Positions 1 to 7,547 of a DNA stretch of 64,000 bases are shown in pieces. Origin of the DNA: Roseibium alexandrii DFL-11 (GTDB lineage: Bacteria; Pseudomonadota; Alphaproteobacteria; Rhizobiales; Stappiaceae). Every line of letters starts with the position of its first letter. The first letter of the stretch is position 1. The notes beneath the pieces were generated by a model. It saw nothing but the letters and a program-made list of their open reading frames with translations. It was not told the origin of the DNA and made no database searches. The position numbers and the translations under genes are program-made. The stretch lies in contig NZ_CM011002.1 of assembly GCF_000158095.2 (NCBI RefSeq), positions 4,439,703 to 4,503,702 of the forward strand, written 5' to 3'.

Positions 1-1798
1 TCGGCTGACGGACTTCCAGGCGTTTGGACGTCGACAAACCCTTCAGATCAAACAGGTTCGGGCGCGGACCGATGAAAGAAACCAGGCTCATCACCAGTTC
101 CTCACGGATCGGGTCGATCGGCGGGTTGGTGACCTGAGCGAAGTTCTGTTTGAAATATGTGTAAAGAAGCTTTGATTTGTCTGACAACGCCGAGATTGGC
201 GTGTCGGTGCCCATGGAACCAATGGCTTCCTGACCGACTGTTGCCATCGGGGTCATCAAAAGCTTGATGTCTTCCTGAGTGTAGCCAAAGGCTTGCTGAC
301 GGTCGAGCAGGCTTTCGCCTGCGATCGGGGCCATCTGGCGGACGCCCGGCAGATCTTCCAGAACGATCTGTGTCTTGTGCAGCCAGTCTTTATACGGGTT
401 GGCCGTGGAAAGCTGGCGCTTGATTTCATCGTCAGAAACGATCCGGCCTTCTTCCAGGTCGATAAGCAGCATCTTGCCCGGTTGCAGGCGCCATTTCTGG
501 ACGATCTTTTCTTCTTCAACCGGCAGTACACCGACTTCAGAAGACATGATTACGAAATCGTCTTCGGTCACGATGTAGCGCGCTGGGCGCAGACCGTTTC
601 GGTCAAGCGTCGCACCGATCTGACGGCCATCGGTGAAAGCAACGGCGGCAGGGCCGTCCCACGGCTCCATCAGTGCAGCGTGATACTCGTAAAAGGCACG
701 GCGATTGTCGTCCATCAGCGGGTTGCCGGCCCAAGCCTCCGGGATCAGCATCATCGCAGCATGCGCGAGCGAGTAACCGCCCATCACCAGGAATTCGAGC
801 GCATTGTCGAAACAGGCTGTGTCTGATTGTCCCTCATAGGAAATCGGCCAGAGCTTCGAAATGTCGTCTCCGATCAGCGCGGATGAAACAGATGCCTGGC
901 GGGCAGCCATCCAGTTAACGTTGCCGCGGAGCGTGTTGATTTCACCGTTATGGGCCACCATCCGGTAAGGGTGAGACAGGTCCCAGGACGGGAACGTGTT
1001 GGTCGAGAAACGTTGGTGAACCAACGCGAGAGCAGAGGTAAACCGCTCATCCTTCAGGTCGCTGTAGTAAGCACCAAGCTGATAGGCGAGGAACATGCCC
1101 TTATAGACAATCGTCTGGCTCGACAGCGAGACGATGTAGAAGCCCTTGGTGACCGCATCTGTTTCCGCGCGAACCGTATTGGAAATCACTTTGCGCAGAA
1201 CATAAAGCCGGCGCTCGAAGGCATCCTGATCGTCGCCATTCGAACGTTTGATGAAGACCTGACGGGACACTGGCTCGGTTGCGGCAATGTCCGGGGCTTT
1301 GGAAAGGGATGCGTTGTCGACCGGCACATCGCGCCAGCCAATCAGCTCCTGTCCTTCGGTCTTGATGACCCGTTCTACTATCTCTTCGCACGTGGCACGC
1401 AGGACATCGTCCTGTGGCAGGAATATAACGCCCACACCATAGTCGCCGAATTCCGGGATTGGTGTGCCAGCTGCAGACATCTCTGCTTCGAAGAACCTGT
1501 GCGGGATCTGAACCAGCATTCCGGCGCCGTCGCCCATCAGTGGATCTGCACCAACTGCACCGCGGTGTGTGAGGTTCTCCAGAACCTGCAGTCCATCCGA
1601 AACAATCTTGTGGGATTTAGCGCCCTTCATGTGGGCAACAAAGCCAACACCGCAGGCATCGTGTTCGCGCGACGGATTGTAGAGCCCTTTGTCGGCGGCC
1701 GTGCCCAGTCGATCGGCAAGTGTTGTGGCTGTCACGGTGTTTGTTTCCGTCTGGCCTGCTTGCATGGCTGTGCTGGTCGTCAGCTCTGTCTTCGTCAT
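1..1798 (-). CDS. gltB: Glutamate synthase large subunit, N-terminal part (runs off left edge)
   Basis: Large subunit of NADPH-type glutamate synthase, which transfers the amide nitrogen of glutamine to 2-oxoglutarate. Only the first 599 codons are present, because the gene leaves the window at base 1. About 48 residues precede Cys49 in the motif HDACGVGF. That fits the propeptide removed to expose the catalytic Cys of the class II glutamine amidotransferase domain. Other family motifs follow: LTHRGAVGADP, HQRFSTNTFPSW, VAHNGEINTLRGN and MEPWDGPAA. The ATG at 1798 has GAGGG about six bases upstream. Several long plus-strand reading frames across this region are antisense shadows. The partner gltD is not in the window. 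Identity is secure; the C-terminal FMN and Fe-S domains cannot be seen. Confidence 0.95.
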   Translation of the reverse strand, partial: MTKTELTTSTAMQAGQTETNTVTATTLADRLGTAADKGLYNPSREHDACGVGFVAHMKGAKSHKIVSDGLQVLENLTHRGAVGADPLMGDGAGMLVQIPHRFFEAEMSAAGTPIPEFGDYGVGVIFLPQDDVLRATCEEIVERVIKTEGQELIGWRDVPVDNASLSKAPDIAATEPVSRQVFIKRSNGDDQDAFERRLYVLRKVISNTVRAETDAVTKGFYIVSLSSQTIVYKGMFLAYQLGAYYSDLKDERFTSALALVHQRFSTNTFPSWDLSHPYRMVAHNGEINTLRGNVNWMAARQASVSSALIGDDISKLWPISYEGQSDTACFDNALEFLVMGGYSLAHAAMMLIPEAWAGNPLMDDNRRAFYEYHAALMEPWDGPAAVAFTDGRQIGATLDRNGLRPARYIVTEDDFVIMSSEVGVLPVEEEKIVQKWRLQPGKMLLIDLEEGRIVSDDEIKRQLSTANPYKDWLHKTQIVLEDLPGVRQMAPIAGESLLDRQQAFGYTQEDIKLLMTPMATVGQEAIGSMGTDTPISALSDKSKLLYTYFKQNFAQVTNPPIDPIREELVMSLVSFIGPRPNLFDLKGLSTSKRLEVRQP

Positions 1799-2092
1799 GT
1801 GCGCCCTCACTGTTACCCCAGTGTTAGCCGTGGTTTGGAGCGTCGGGTTCCGTTCGGGTCGCATTCCATCAAGAGTGCGGCTCGGTGAACCCTGGCTGTT
1901 GCCCCGGCTCTGTCGATGTACTTACTGCAGCGGCTTGTTCTGGCAAACCGTCGCATTGCCGCAGCGCCACTTAGCGCCGTTGAAACACAATTGCCTCATC
2001 TTGCTGGAGGCCCTCCCCGGACTGAGCAAGCGGCTGCTTGGATCTTACATTTTTCACGACCGGCGGTCCGGCGGTGTTTCCCTAATTTCAAA

Positions 2093-2111
2093 AGGACAGT
2101 ATGCCTGTCCT
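2093..2111. promoter_or_regulatory. Perfect inverted repeat AGGACAG-N5-CTGTCCT, candidate operator
   Basis: Two exact 7-bp arms (2093-2099 and 2105-2111) around TATGC. The size and symmetry fit a dimeric helix-turn-helix repressor site. It lies about 290 bases from each divergent start codon, so either gltB or the buf operon could be the target. No regulator gene is adjacent. Confidence 0.35.
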
Positions 2112-2327
2112 ATTCCAAGCGAGCGGAACATGACAGATTTCATTGCAAGGAGCAAGTGTGTTTCTTTGCCGCTATTATAATTGTTTCGTCCATAAAGTGC
2201 CAATCGTCCGGAAACGTCGCGTTGAGTTGGGTTTGAGTAAGAATCTTTCGTTTAATAGTCAAAGGTAGGTGACAGCTCGCAGCGGTGTCACAGGCGTTTG
2301 ATTTCCCATTGAACGCCATTCCGGCCA

Positions 2328-2363
2328 TGTAACGGGTGTAGCAGCACTTATCCGGCATCGTGG
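2328..2363 (+). promoter_or_regulatory. Possible ECF-sigma promoter of the bufferin-type operon
   Basis: TGTAACGGG (2328-2336) resembles the GTAAC-type -35 element of ECF sigma factors, and CGGCATCG/CGTGG lies near the expected -10 position. In Caulobacter the homologous operon is reported to be under an ECF factor (SigF). The -10 match and spacing are poor here and no sigma or anti-sigma gene lies in this window, so this is tentative. Confidence 0.25.
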
Positions 2364-2398
2364 TTGCTGCGGTGATTTTTTGAACAGAGGAGTTTGAT

Positions 2399-2704
2399 AT
2401 GAAAAACAAGGCTATGTCTGCAGCAGTTGTTGCTGGCGCTGTTGCCACCGCAATTGCAGGTCTTTCGGGGACCACTTCGACACCAGCCCATGCTCAAGCC
2501 AAAGAGAAGTGCTACGGTGTTTCCCTGAAAGGACAGAACGATTGTAAAGCCGGTCCGGGCACGACGTGTGCGGGTTCTTCAACCGTTGACTACCAAGGTA
2601 ACGCTTGGACGCTGGTTCCGAAAGGCACATGCGTGTCCATGGAACTGCCGGACGGCCGCAAGGGGTCTTTGACGGAATTGCCTCGCGACCTCCCGGAAGC
2701 GTAA
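2399..2704 (+). CDS. bufA1: DUF2282 / BufA1-type bufferin precursor peptide
   Basis: Probable precursor of a copper-binding ribosomal peptide exported to the periplasm. The 101-residue product starts with a classical Sec signal peptide (lysines at 2 and 4, hydrophobic stretch 8-23, cleavage expected after AHA at 30-32). The mature part carries four cysteines at 38, 49, 57 and 78 in [18 protein letters not shown] and PKGTC, the usual DUF2282 pattern. In characterised bufferins, MNIO enzymes convert core cysteines into thiooxazole groups that bind copper. The start is fixed by GAGGAG six bases upstream. It is followed after 101 bases by the MNIO gene, then DUF2063 and DoxX genes, which supports the assignment. 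The metal bound here is inferred from the family, not seen. Confidence 0.88.
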   Translation: MKNKAMSAAVVAGAVATAIAGLSGTTSTPAHAQAKEKCYGVSLKGQNDCKAGPGTTCAGSSTVDYQGNAWTLVPKGTCVSMELPDGRKGSLTELPRDLPEA

Positions 2705-2754
2705 TTTAACCAATTCGAATCGGTCTTTAACAGTCGATCAAACGAACTCAGGCT

Positions 2755-2770
2755 GGCGGTTTGCACCGCC
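2755..2770 (+). other. Intercistronic hairpin between precursor and MNIO gene
   Basis: GGCGGT-TTGC-ACCGCC forms a 6-bp stem in the 101-base gap between bufA and bufB. No U-run follows, so it is not a classical terminator. It could act as an RNA processing or stability element giving more precursor than enzyme mRNA. This is inference. Confidence 0.35.
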
Positions 2771-2805
2771 CGCCTCATACCGTAGTTCAAGGTCTGGAGC
2801 TTGCC

Positions 2806-3702
2806 ATGCGGTCCGATACGCAACCTGTCTCTGCTTTTTGCACTCCGGCTGCCGTTCCGAAACGGCCCGGTGCTGGTTTGAAAGCGGAACATGTCGCCGA
2901 CATTCTTCAAAGTCGCCCGGACATCGGCTTTTTCGAAGTTCACGCCGAAAACTACATGGGTGCCGGAGGGCGGCCGCATCAACAGCTCACAGCAATCCGC
3001 GATATCTATCCGTTATCGCTTCACGGGGTTGGTCTGTCCATTGGCGGCGAAAGTCCGCTCGACAAAGATCATCTGAGTCGGCTCGCAGAGTTGAACAAGC
3101 GCTATGAGCCGGGTCTGTTTTCTGAACACCTGGCGTGGTCGACACACGAGACGACCTACTACAATGATCTTTTACCGGTTCCATACGATCATGCGACTTT
3201 GACGCGTGTGTGTGATCACATCGATGAAGTTCAAGATGTGATGGGGCGGCAGATGCTCCTAGAGAACCCGTCCACTTACATCGCCTACGCTCAGAGCACG
3301 ATCAGTGAATTGGATTTCCTGAAAGAGGTGACCCGCCGGACAGGGTGCGGTCTGCTGCTCGACGTTAACAACGTCTATGTGTCCTGCACGAATCAGGAAC
3401 AGTCACCGGCCGCTTACCTGGCTGAATTCCCCATGCAATGTGTCGGTGAGATCCATCTCGGAGGCCATGCTCCGGATAGGGACGAGGCGGGACGGCCGCT
3501 GTTGATTGATGCGCATGACCGCGCCGTCGATGACGCTGTTTGGGCGCTTTATAAAGACGTGATTGGAATGCACGGCGCTCTGCCGACATTGATTGAATGG
3601 GACAATGACGTTCCAGCATGGCCCGTTTTGCTTCGTGAAGCAGATGCTGCGCAGGAAATCCTGCTTCGTGCCGAAGACGCAGACCTGAAAGCGGTCAGCT
3701 GA
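2806..3702 (+). CDS. bufB1: MNIO (DUF692) multinuclear non-heme iron oxidase, bufferin maturase
   Basis: Predicted cytoplasmic iron enzyme that modifies cysteines of the DUF2282 precursor. The 298-residue product has the MNIO TIM-barrel metal-site signatures in order: FFEVHAENY near 45, [10 protein letters not shown] near 72, FSEHLAW near 105, LLENPSTY near 153, LLLDVNNVY near 184, EIHLGGH near 214 and LIEWDNDVP near 262. The His, Glu, Asp and Asn residues in these motifs are the iron ligands in relatives such as MbnB and TglH. The ATG at 2806 is preferred over an in-frame TTG at 2761, since GGAG lies about ten bases before it and the TTG sits inside the hairpin. The stop is one base before the DUF2063 gene, implying translational coupling. 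Confidence 0.92.
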   Translation: MRSDTQPVSAFCTPAAVPKRPGAGLKAEHVADILQSRPDIGFFEVHAENYMGAGGRPHQQLTAIRDIYPLSLHGVGLSIGGESPLDKDHLSRLAELNKRYEPGLFSEHLAWSTHETTYYNDLLPVPYDHATLTRVCDHIDEVQDVMGRQMLLENPSTYIAYAQSTISELDFLKEVTRRTGCGLLLDVNNVYVSCTNQEQSPAAYLAEFPMQCVGEIHLGGHAPDRDEAGRPLLIDAHDRAVDDAVWALYKDVIGMHGALPTLIEWDNDVPAWPVLLREADAAQEILLRAEDADLKAVS

Positions 3703-3703
3703 C

Positions 3704-4495
3704 ATGGCGCAGGCGTTATCACTGCCAAGGCTCTCCACCTCTGATTTCGGCGATGCTCTTATCAATCCGGAACTCGGGACGCCCGAAGGTGCTGTTGGGC
3801 CCGATGGTCTTCCGGATATGAAACGCTTCAATGTCTATCGGAACAATGTCATAGTCAGCCTTTGTGAGGCGCTGGGCGAGACCTATCCGTCTGTCAAAGC
3901 GCTCCTTGGTGAGGAGTATTTTGCTGCTTTGGCCCGAGCGTTTGTCGCCGAGCATCAACCGTCAAACCCTGTTCTGATCTGGTATGGGGCAGAGTTTCCA
4001 AGTTTTCTTGCCGCATTCCCGCCGTTGAAGGCCTATCCTTATCTGGAAGACGTCTCGCGCCTGGAATGGGCTTGGCTTCAGTCCTACCACGCGAGAGACT
4101 GCGAAGTATTCGATCCGGCAGCGCTTGCGTCGATCCCGCCCGCAGATCTTGGGGATGTGAGATTTTGGCGCCACCCTGCGGCAACGATCGTGGCTTCAGA
4201 GTGGCCGATCTGGGATCTCGTGAAGGTCAATCGGTTCAAAGAGGCAGAGCAATCGCAGATCGATCTCTCTGTTGCCCAGCCCGTGCTGATCGTCCGGCCA
4301 GAGTTCGATGTCGATGTCCGAGTTTTGGAACCAAGCCATGCTGCGTTCGGGAGTGCAATTTTTTCCGGAGCGTCGTTGGGTGAAGCGGCTGAAACGGCAC
4401 TTGAAATAGACAGCGGATTTACACTGGCTGATTGTTTGTCGAACTTTCTTTCAAATGGGGCTCTTGCCGGTTTGCAGACCAAAGAACCCGCCTAA
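3704..4495 (+). CDS. bufC1: DUF2063 protein (HvfC/BufC family), MNIO partner
   Basis: 263 residues, with the HvfC/BufC N-terminal domain formerly called a putative DNA-binding domain. Typical signatures are RFNVYRNNV near 41-50, ETYPSVKALLG near 58-70, PYLEDVSRLEWAW near 108-121 and a C-terminal substrate-handling part. In MNIO systems this family is thought to bind the leader peptide and present the precursor to the oxidase rather than bind DNA. The ATG follows the bufB stop by one base, the usual tight pairing. Alone it would be called hypothetical; the operon context makes the role likely. Confidence 0.88.
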   Translation: MAQALSLPRLSTSDFGDALINPELGTPEGAVGPDGLPDMKRFNVYRNNVIVSLCEALGETYPSVKALLGEEYFAALARAFVAEHQPSNPVLIWYGAEFPSFLAAFPPLKAYPYLEDVSRLEWAWLQSYHARDCEVFDPAALASIPPADLGDVRFWRHPAATIVASEWPIWDLVKVNRFKEAEQSQIDLSVAQPVLIVRPEFDVDVRVLEPSHAAFGSAIFSGASLGEAAETALEIDSGFTLADCLSNFLSNGALAGLQTKEPA

Positions 4496-4528
4496 GCGGG
4501 GATCCGGCTAGAAACAACAAAAGAGGCT

Positions 4529-5116
4529 ATGAAGCGGATGGTAATTGGTTTTTTTGTAAGGCTTTACACGTTGGTGTTCGGCGCAATTGAGCGGCTGACT
4601 GAAGGCTGGTTTTTAGGTCTTGCCTCCCGTCTTATTTTTGCTGCTGTGCTTTTCCAGTTTTTCTGGAACTCGGCGCTCACAAAAATTGGCGGCAGCATCA
4701 TGAACATCTTCACGCCGACGGCTGGCGCCTATGCCCAAATGCTACCGGCCATGATGGAGCAGGTCAGCTATGACACCAGCCAGATCGCCTTTTTTCCATA
4801 TGGGCTGATTGTCCTCCTCGGAACCTGGGGCGAGTTCATTTTGCCGGTTCTTGTAGTTGTTGGTCTTTTCACGCGCGCGGCGAGTCTTGGCATGATCGTC
4901 TTCATTATTGTCATGACCTATGTCGACATCACAGGTCATGGGGCCGATGCCAAGACGATCGGAGCCCTTTTTGACGGAGATCCTTACGCGATTATTGCTG
5001 ATGATCGGCTGTTGTGGATCTTCCTGCTTCTGGTGCCGACTTTGAAAGGACCGGGATTGATTTCGCTCGACGCGCTGCTTGGTGTGCAGTACCGCAAGCG
5101 GGAAATGTACTACTAG
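4529..5116 (+). CDS. bufD: DoxX-family membrane protein of bufferin operon (BufD)
   Basis: 195-residue inner-membrane protein of the DoxX family with about four hydrophobic segments (roughly 1-20, 30-50, 85-120 and 150-170). The FGAIERLTEGWFLGLASR region and the LARLIFAAVLF-like segment resemble other DoxX proteins found at the end of MNIO operons. Its biochemical role is unknown. Quinone-linked redox activity or assistance to export or recycling of the peptide has been suggested for the family. It starts 33 bases after bufC, with AGAGG seven bases before the ATG, and closes the operon. Confidence 0.85.
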   Translation: MKRMVIGFFVRLYTLVFGAIERLTEGWFLGLASRLIFAAVLFQFFWNSALTKIGGSIMNIFTPTAGAYAQMLPAMMEQVSYDTSQIAFFPYGLIVLLGTWGEFILPVLVVVGLFTRAASLGMIVFIIVMTYVDITGHGADAKTIGALFDGDPYAIIADDRLLWIFLLLVPTLKGPGLISLDALLGVQYRKREMYY

Positions 5117-5136
5117 GAAATAGCGGTTGCCCGGTT

Positions 5137-5161
5137 GGGGCCGTGGTGATTTAACGGCCCC
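5137..5161 (+). other. Hairpin abutting the ltaE start codon
   Basis: GGGGCCGT (5137-5144) pairs perfectly with ACGGCCCC (5154-5161) around a nine-base loop, and the next base is the A of the ltaE ATG. No Shine-Dalgarno sequence is visible outside the stem. No U-run follows, so it is either an imperfect end of the buf transcript or a translational control element. Confidence 0.5.
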
Positions 5162-6220
5162 ATGAATTTTGCCAGTGACAATTGGGCGGGTGCAGCTCCG
5201 GCGGTGATGTCGGCGCTGACCCGACATAATAATGGGCATGCGCCGGCTTACGGCAGTGACCCCCTCACCGAAAGCGTCTCCAACAAGTTCAATGAGCTGT
5301 TTGAACGGGAGGTTGCTGTTTTTTTTGTGGCAACAGGGACGGCTGCAAACTCGCTCGCTCTTGCAGCGTACGGCAAACCGGGTGGCGCCATTTTCTGCCA
5401 CCGCGACTCGCACATTCAGGTCGATGAGTGCAATTGTCCGGAGTTCATGACCAGCGGTGGCAAGCTTGTCAGCGTTCCTGGGCCAAGTGGGAAATTTGAC
5501 GCAAACGGTTTGATCGAGGCCATGTACCCTTTCCCCGATGGCATTGTGCATCATGGCCAGGTCGCAAGTGTCTCGATCAGCCAGGCAACTGAAAGCGGAA
5601 CAGTCTACACACTGGAAGAGATTGCCGCGATTAAGGAGGTGGCTGCTTCCCGATCCGTTCCCTTGCATATGGACGGCGCTCGTTTTGCAAATGCGCTCGT
5701 AACGCTTGGATGTTCACCCGCCGACATGACCTGGAAGTCTGGCGTGGATGTTCTTTCCTTTGGTGCCACCAAGAATGGGTGCTGGTGCGCGGAAGCGGTC
5801 GTCTTCTTCGACCTGGAAGCTGCCAAGGGCTTTGAGTATTTCCGTAAGCGCGGCGGGCATCTTTTCTCCAAGAGCCGTTTTGTTGCTGCTCAGTTTGATG
5901 GATATTTCAATGAAGACAGCTGGCTGGATACGGCAGCACACGCTAATGCGATGGCACTAAAACTTGCCGAAGGCATACGGACAGCTGGTGGAAGAACAGC
6001 GTGGCCTGTTGAAGCCAATGAACTGTTTCCAGTTTTGAAGCGACGCCAGTTCGAACAGTTGGAGGCCAAAGGCGCAATGATTTACGAATGGCCAGCGAAA
6101 GATCTGCCAGAGGGCCACGCTCCGCAGGCGGATGAAGTTTGCGTACGCATGGTCTGCAGCTTTGCGACGACCGAAGACGACGTTGCAGCGTTCTTGAACG
6201 CGCTTTCCGGGACATCTTGA
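5162..6220 (+). CDS. ltaE: Low-specificity L-threonine aldolase, PLP-dependent
   Basis: Cleaves L-threonine or L-allo-threonine to glycine and acetaldehyde. The product has 352 residues, normal for the family. It starts with NFASDNWAGA, followed by the conserved YGSDPLTE, the cofactor region GTAANSLAL, HMDGARFANA (Asp and Arg contacting PLP and substrate), and SFGATKNGC with the lysine that forms the Schiff base (around residue 204). The ATG is the only start that keeps the conserved N-terminus. The upstream sequence is a hairpin rather than a ribosome site. It may be read through from the bufferin-type operon 45 bases upstream, but a functional link is not evident. Confidence 0.92.
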   Translation: MNFASDNWAGAAPAVMSALTRHNNGHAPAYGSDPLTESVSNKFNELFEREVAVFFVATGTAANSLALAAYGKPGGAIFCHRDSHIQVDECNCPEFMTSGGKLVSVPGPSGKFDANGLIEAMYPFPDGIVHHGQVASVSISQATESGTVYTLEEIAAIKEVAASRSVPLHMDGARFANALVTLGCSPADMTWKSGVDVLSFGATKNGCWCAEAVVFFDLEAAKGFEYFRKRGGHLFSKSRFVAAQFDGYFNEDSWLDTAAHANAMALKLAEGIRTAGGRTAWPVEANELFPVLKRRQFEQLEAKGAMIYEWPAKDLPEGHAPQADEVCVRMVCSFATTEDDVAAFLNALSGTS

Positions 6221-6236
6221 GGCAGCAGCAAATACG

Positions 6237-6265
6237 AAAAGAGGCGCCTGTTGAACAGGCGCCTC
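6237..6265 (-). terminator. Rho-independent terminator of hsp20
   Basis: Perfect 11-bp stem GAGGCGCCTGT/ACAGGCGCCTC with a three-base loop (6241-6265), followed on the minus strand by TTTT. It lies 34 bases past the hsp20 stop and also separates it from the convergent threonine aldolase. Confidence 0.75.
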
Positions 6266-6298
6266 CGCACCGCTTCAGCTCAGGGGAGAAGCTGCCGG

Positions 6299-6745
6299 TT
6301 AGTGAGCGGTGCTTTCAATCTGTTTGGTCCCGCCAGATGTGATCTCGATTTTGCGGGGCTTCATGGCCTCAGGCAGTTCACGGACCAAGTCGACGTGAAG
6401 GAGACCGTTTTCGAGGCTTGCGCCATCAACGCGGACGTATTCCGCGATCTGGAAGCGGCGTTCGAACGTCCGGGATGCGATACCGCGATATAGGATTTCG
6501 CGATCAGCAGATTCTTCTGCTTTTTCACCCTTGATCGTCAGAACGTGTTCTTTGGCTTCAACGGAAAGTTCGGCATCGCTGAAGCCTGCAACAGCCATGG
6601 TAATCCGGTAGGCGTTTTCGCCTGTCCGCTCGATGTTGTAAGGCGGATAGCTGGGAGCTTCATTGCCAGCTGCATCCAGCATGGAAAAAAGACGGTCAAA
6701 ACCGATTGTAGAACGGTGAAGTGGGGTAAAGTCGAAGTGACGCAT
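6299..6745 (-). CDS. ibpA: Small heat-shock protein, Hsp20/alpha-crystallin family
   Basis: ATP-independent holdase chaperone that binds unfolding proteins in the cytoplasm. The 148 residues hold an N-terminal arm (RHFDFTPLHRSTIGFDRLF, like IbpA/HspA) and an alpha-crystallin domain at about 35-130. Visible within it are PPYNIERTGENAYRI, IASRTFERRF and the LENGLLHVDL strand. A short polar tail with RKIEI supplies the C-terminal anchor motif. The reading frame starts at an ATG with AGGA eight bases upstream. That ribosome site is paired with UUGCU in the leader, suggesting a ROSE-type thermometer. Confidence 0.93.
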   Translation of the reverse strand: MRHFDFTPLHRSTIGFDRLFSMLDAAGNEAPSYPPYNIERTGENAYRITMAVAGFSDAELSVEAKEHVLTIKGEKAEESADREILYRGIASRTFERRFQIAEYVRVDGASLENGLLHVDLVRELPEAMKPRKIEITSGGTKQIESTAH

Positions 6746-6850
6746 AGTCTGTCCTCTCTTTGAGCAACTGTTACTTCTGATGTTTGCGATCTCCTGTCCC
6801 CCATCATTGGCGAGACTGGAACGCTGCGCAGACCCATTTTGGCGCCTGCA
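6746..6850 (-). promoter_or_regulatory. Putative ROSE-type RNA thermometer in the hsp20 leader
   Basis: On the minus strand the last leader hairpin contains UUGCU (complement of 6763-6767), a short loop and AGGA (complement of 6752-6755), which is the ribosome site. U-A, C-G, G-G and U-A pairs can form, extended by one C-G pair. This is the diagnostic ROSE arrangement seen before rhizobial small heat-shock genes. Upstream hairpins were not folded in detail and the 5' boundary is arbitrary. Confidence 0.55.
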
Positions 6851-7015
6851 CTAATCGAAATGGGCATTCTGTTTTTTGAATTCAAGAGGCCGTGGGCAAG
6901 TGGAAATATCGGCGATGAACTGAAGATGAATAGGCCCTTCCGGTCCCGTTCAAACGCTCTTGAGCATTCTCCGGTTATCGCCAGCACGGAGCTGGCGGAA
7001 CTAGGAGATCACACA

Positions 7016-7441
7016 ATGTCGATGTCACTCATGAAACGCATTTCCACTAGAGCTTCTGCCCCGATTGCAGGCGCGGTTTTGCTCTTGGCCGCCGGTGCAG
7101 CAACGCACGCGCAGGCTGTAACTGTCTCAGGTTTGGGCGCAAAAGCACCCGTGGTCAGCGGCATGACGATCACAGTAGATCACCGCGGTGGGCCAGGACG
7201 CGGTTGGGATCGTGGGCACGGTCGGCATCAATACGAGTTGGGACCGAGGCAAATTCGCCGCAGCTTGCGCCATCGCGGGTTTCACCGGATCAAAATCATT
7301 GATCGCCGCGGCCCGATGTACGTCATCAAAGCACGTGGCTGGCGTGGTTTTCCTGTTAGACTGGTCGTCGATTCCCGCAATGCAGATATCGTGCGCAGCC
7401 GCCCTCTAGGCCCGCGGTACAACCGGCACAGCCGGTGGTAA
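7016..7441 (+). CDS. Secreted basic protein with PepSY-like domain, hypothetical
   Basis: 141 residues. The chosen ATG has AGGAG eight bases upstream and begins a signal peptide (MKRIS followed by a hydrophobic segment, cleavage expected near THAQA around residue 34). The mature protein is strongly basic, rich in Arg, Gly and His. Its second half (LGPRQIRRSLRHRGF to SRNADIVRSR) has the alternating pattern of PepSY-like periplasmic domains. A longer upstream start at 6839 has no ribosome site and overlaps the hsp20 control region. The function is unknown; a periplasmic inhibitor or envelope-stress role would be guesswork. Confidence 0.6.
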   Translation: MSMSLMKRISTRASAPIAGAVLLLAAGAATHAQAVTVSGLGAKAPVVSGMTITVDHRGGPGRGWDRGHGRHQYELGPRQIRRSLRHRGFHRIKIIDRRGPMYVIKARGWRGFPVRLVVDSRNADIVRSRPLGPRYNRHSRW

Positions 7442-7458
7442 CTCTAGTCACTTTTGCG

Positions 7459-7478
7459 GCCGGCCCTGCGGGGCCGGC
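7459..7478 (+). terminator. GC-rich hairpin after the PepSY-like gene
   Basis: GCCGGCCC-TGCG-GGGCCGGC, a perfect 8-bp stem with tetraloop 17 bases past the stop. The tail lacks a U-run, so termination efficiency is doubtful. Confidence 0.45.
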
Positions 7479-7547
7479 TCAAAGTATATTGAGAGCTGGG
7501 GCCCAGGCGGCTATCACTGAGCGTTGCGATAAGCGAATCGGATCAAG

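Larger units (their letters stand above)
1799..2398. other. 600-bp divergent intergenic region between gltB and bufA
   Basis: No convincing gene. Reading frames here lack ribosome sites or overlap gltB or bufA in antisense. It must hold the promoters of both divergent units. Visible structure: a small hairpin in the gltB leader (CACTG/CAGTG, 1807-1822), a perfect 7-bp inverted repeat at 2093-2111, and a TGTAAC motif at 2328-2333 upstream of bufA. Confidence 0.6.

Noticed and set aside
950..1888. 312-codon plus-strand reading frame
   Set aside because: Antisense to gltB, whose minus-strand frame has clear glutamate-synthase motifs throughout. No ribosome site or family features.
2140..2475. 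111-codon minus-strand frame overlapping the bufA start
   Set aside because: Would run through the bufA signal peptide in antisense and lacks any recognisable pattern or ribosome site.
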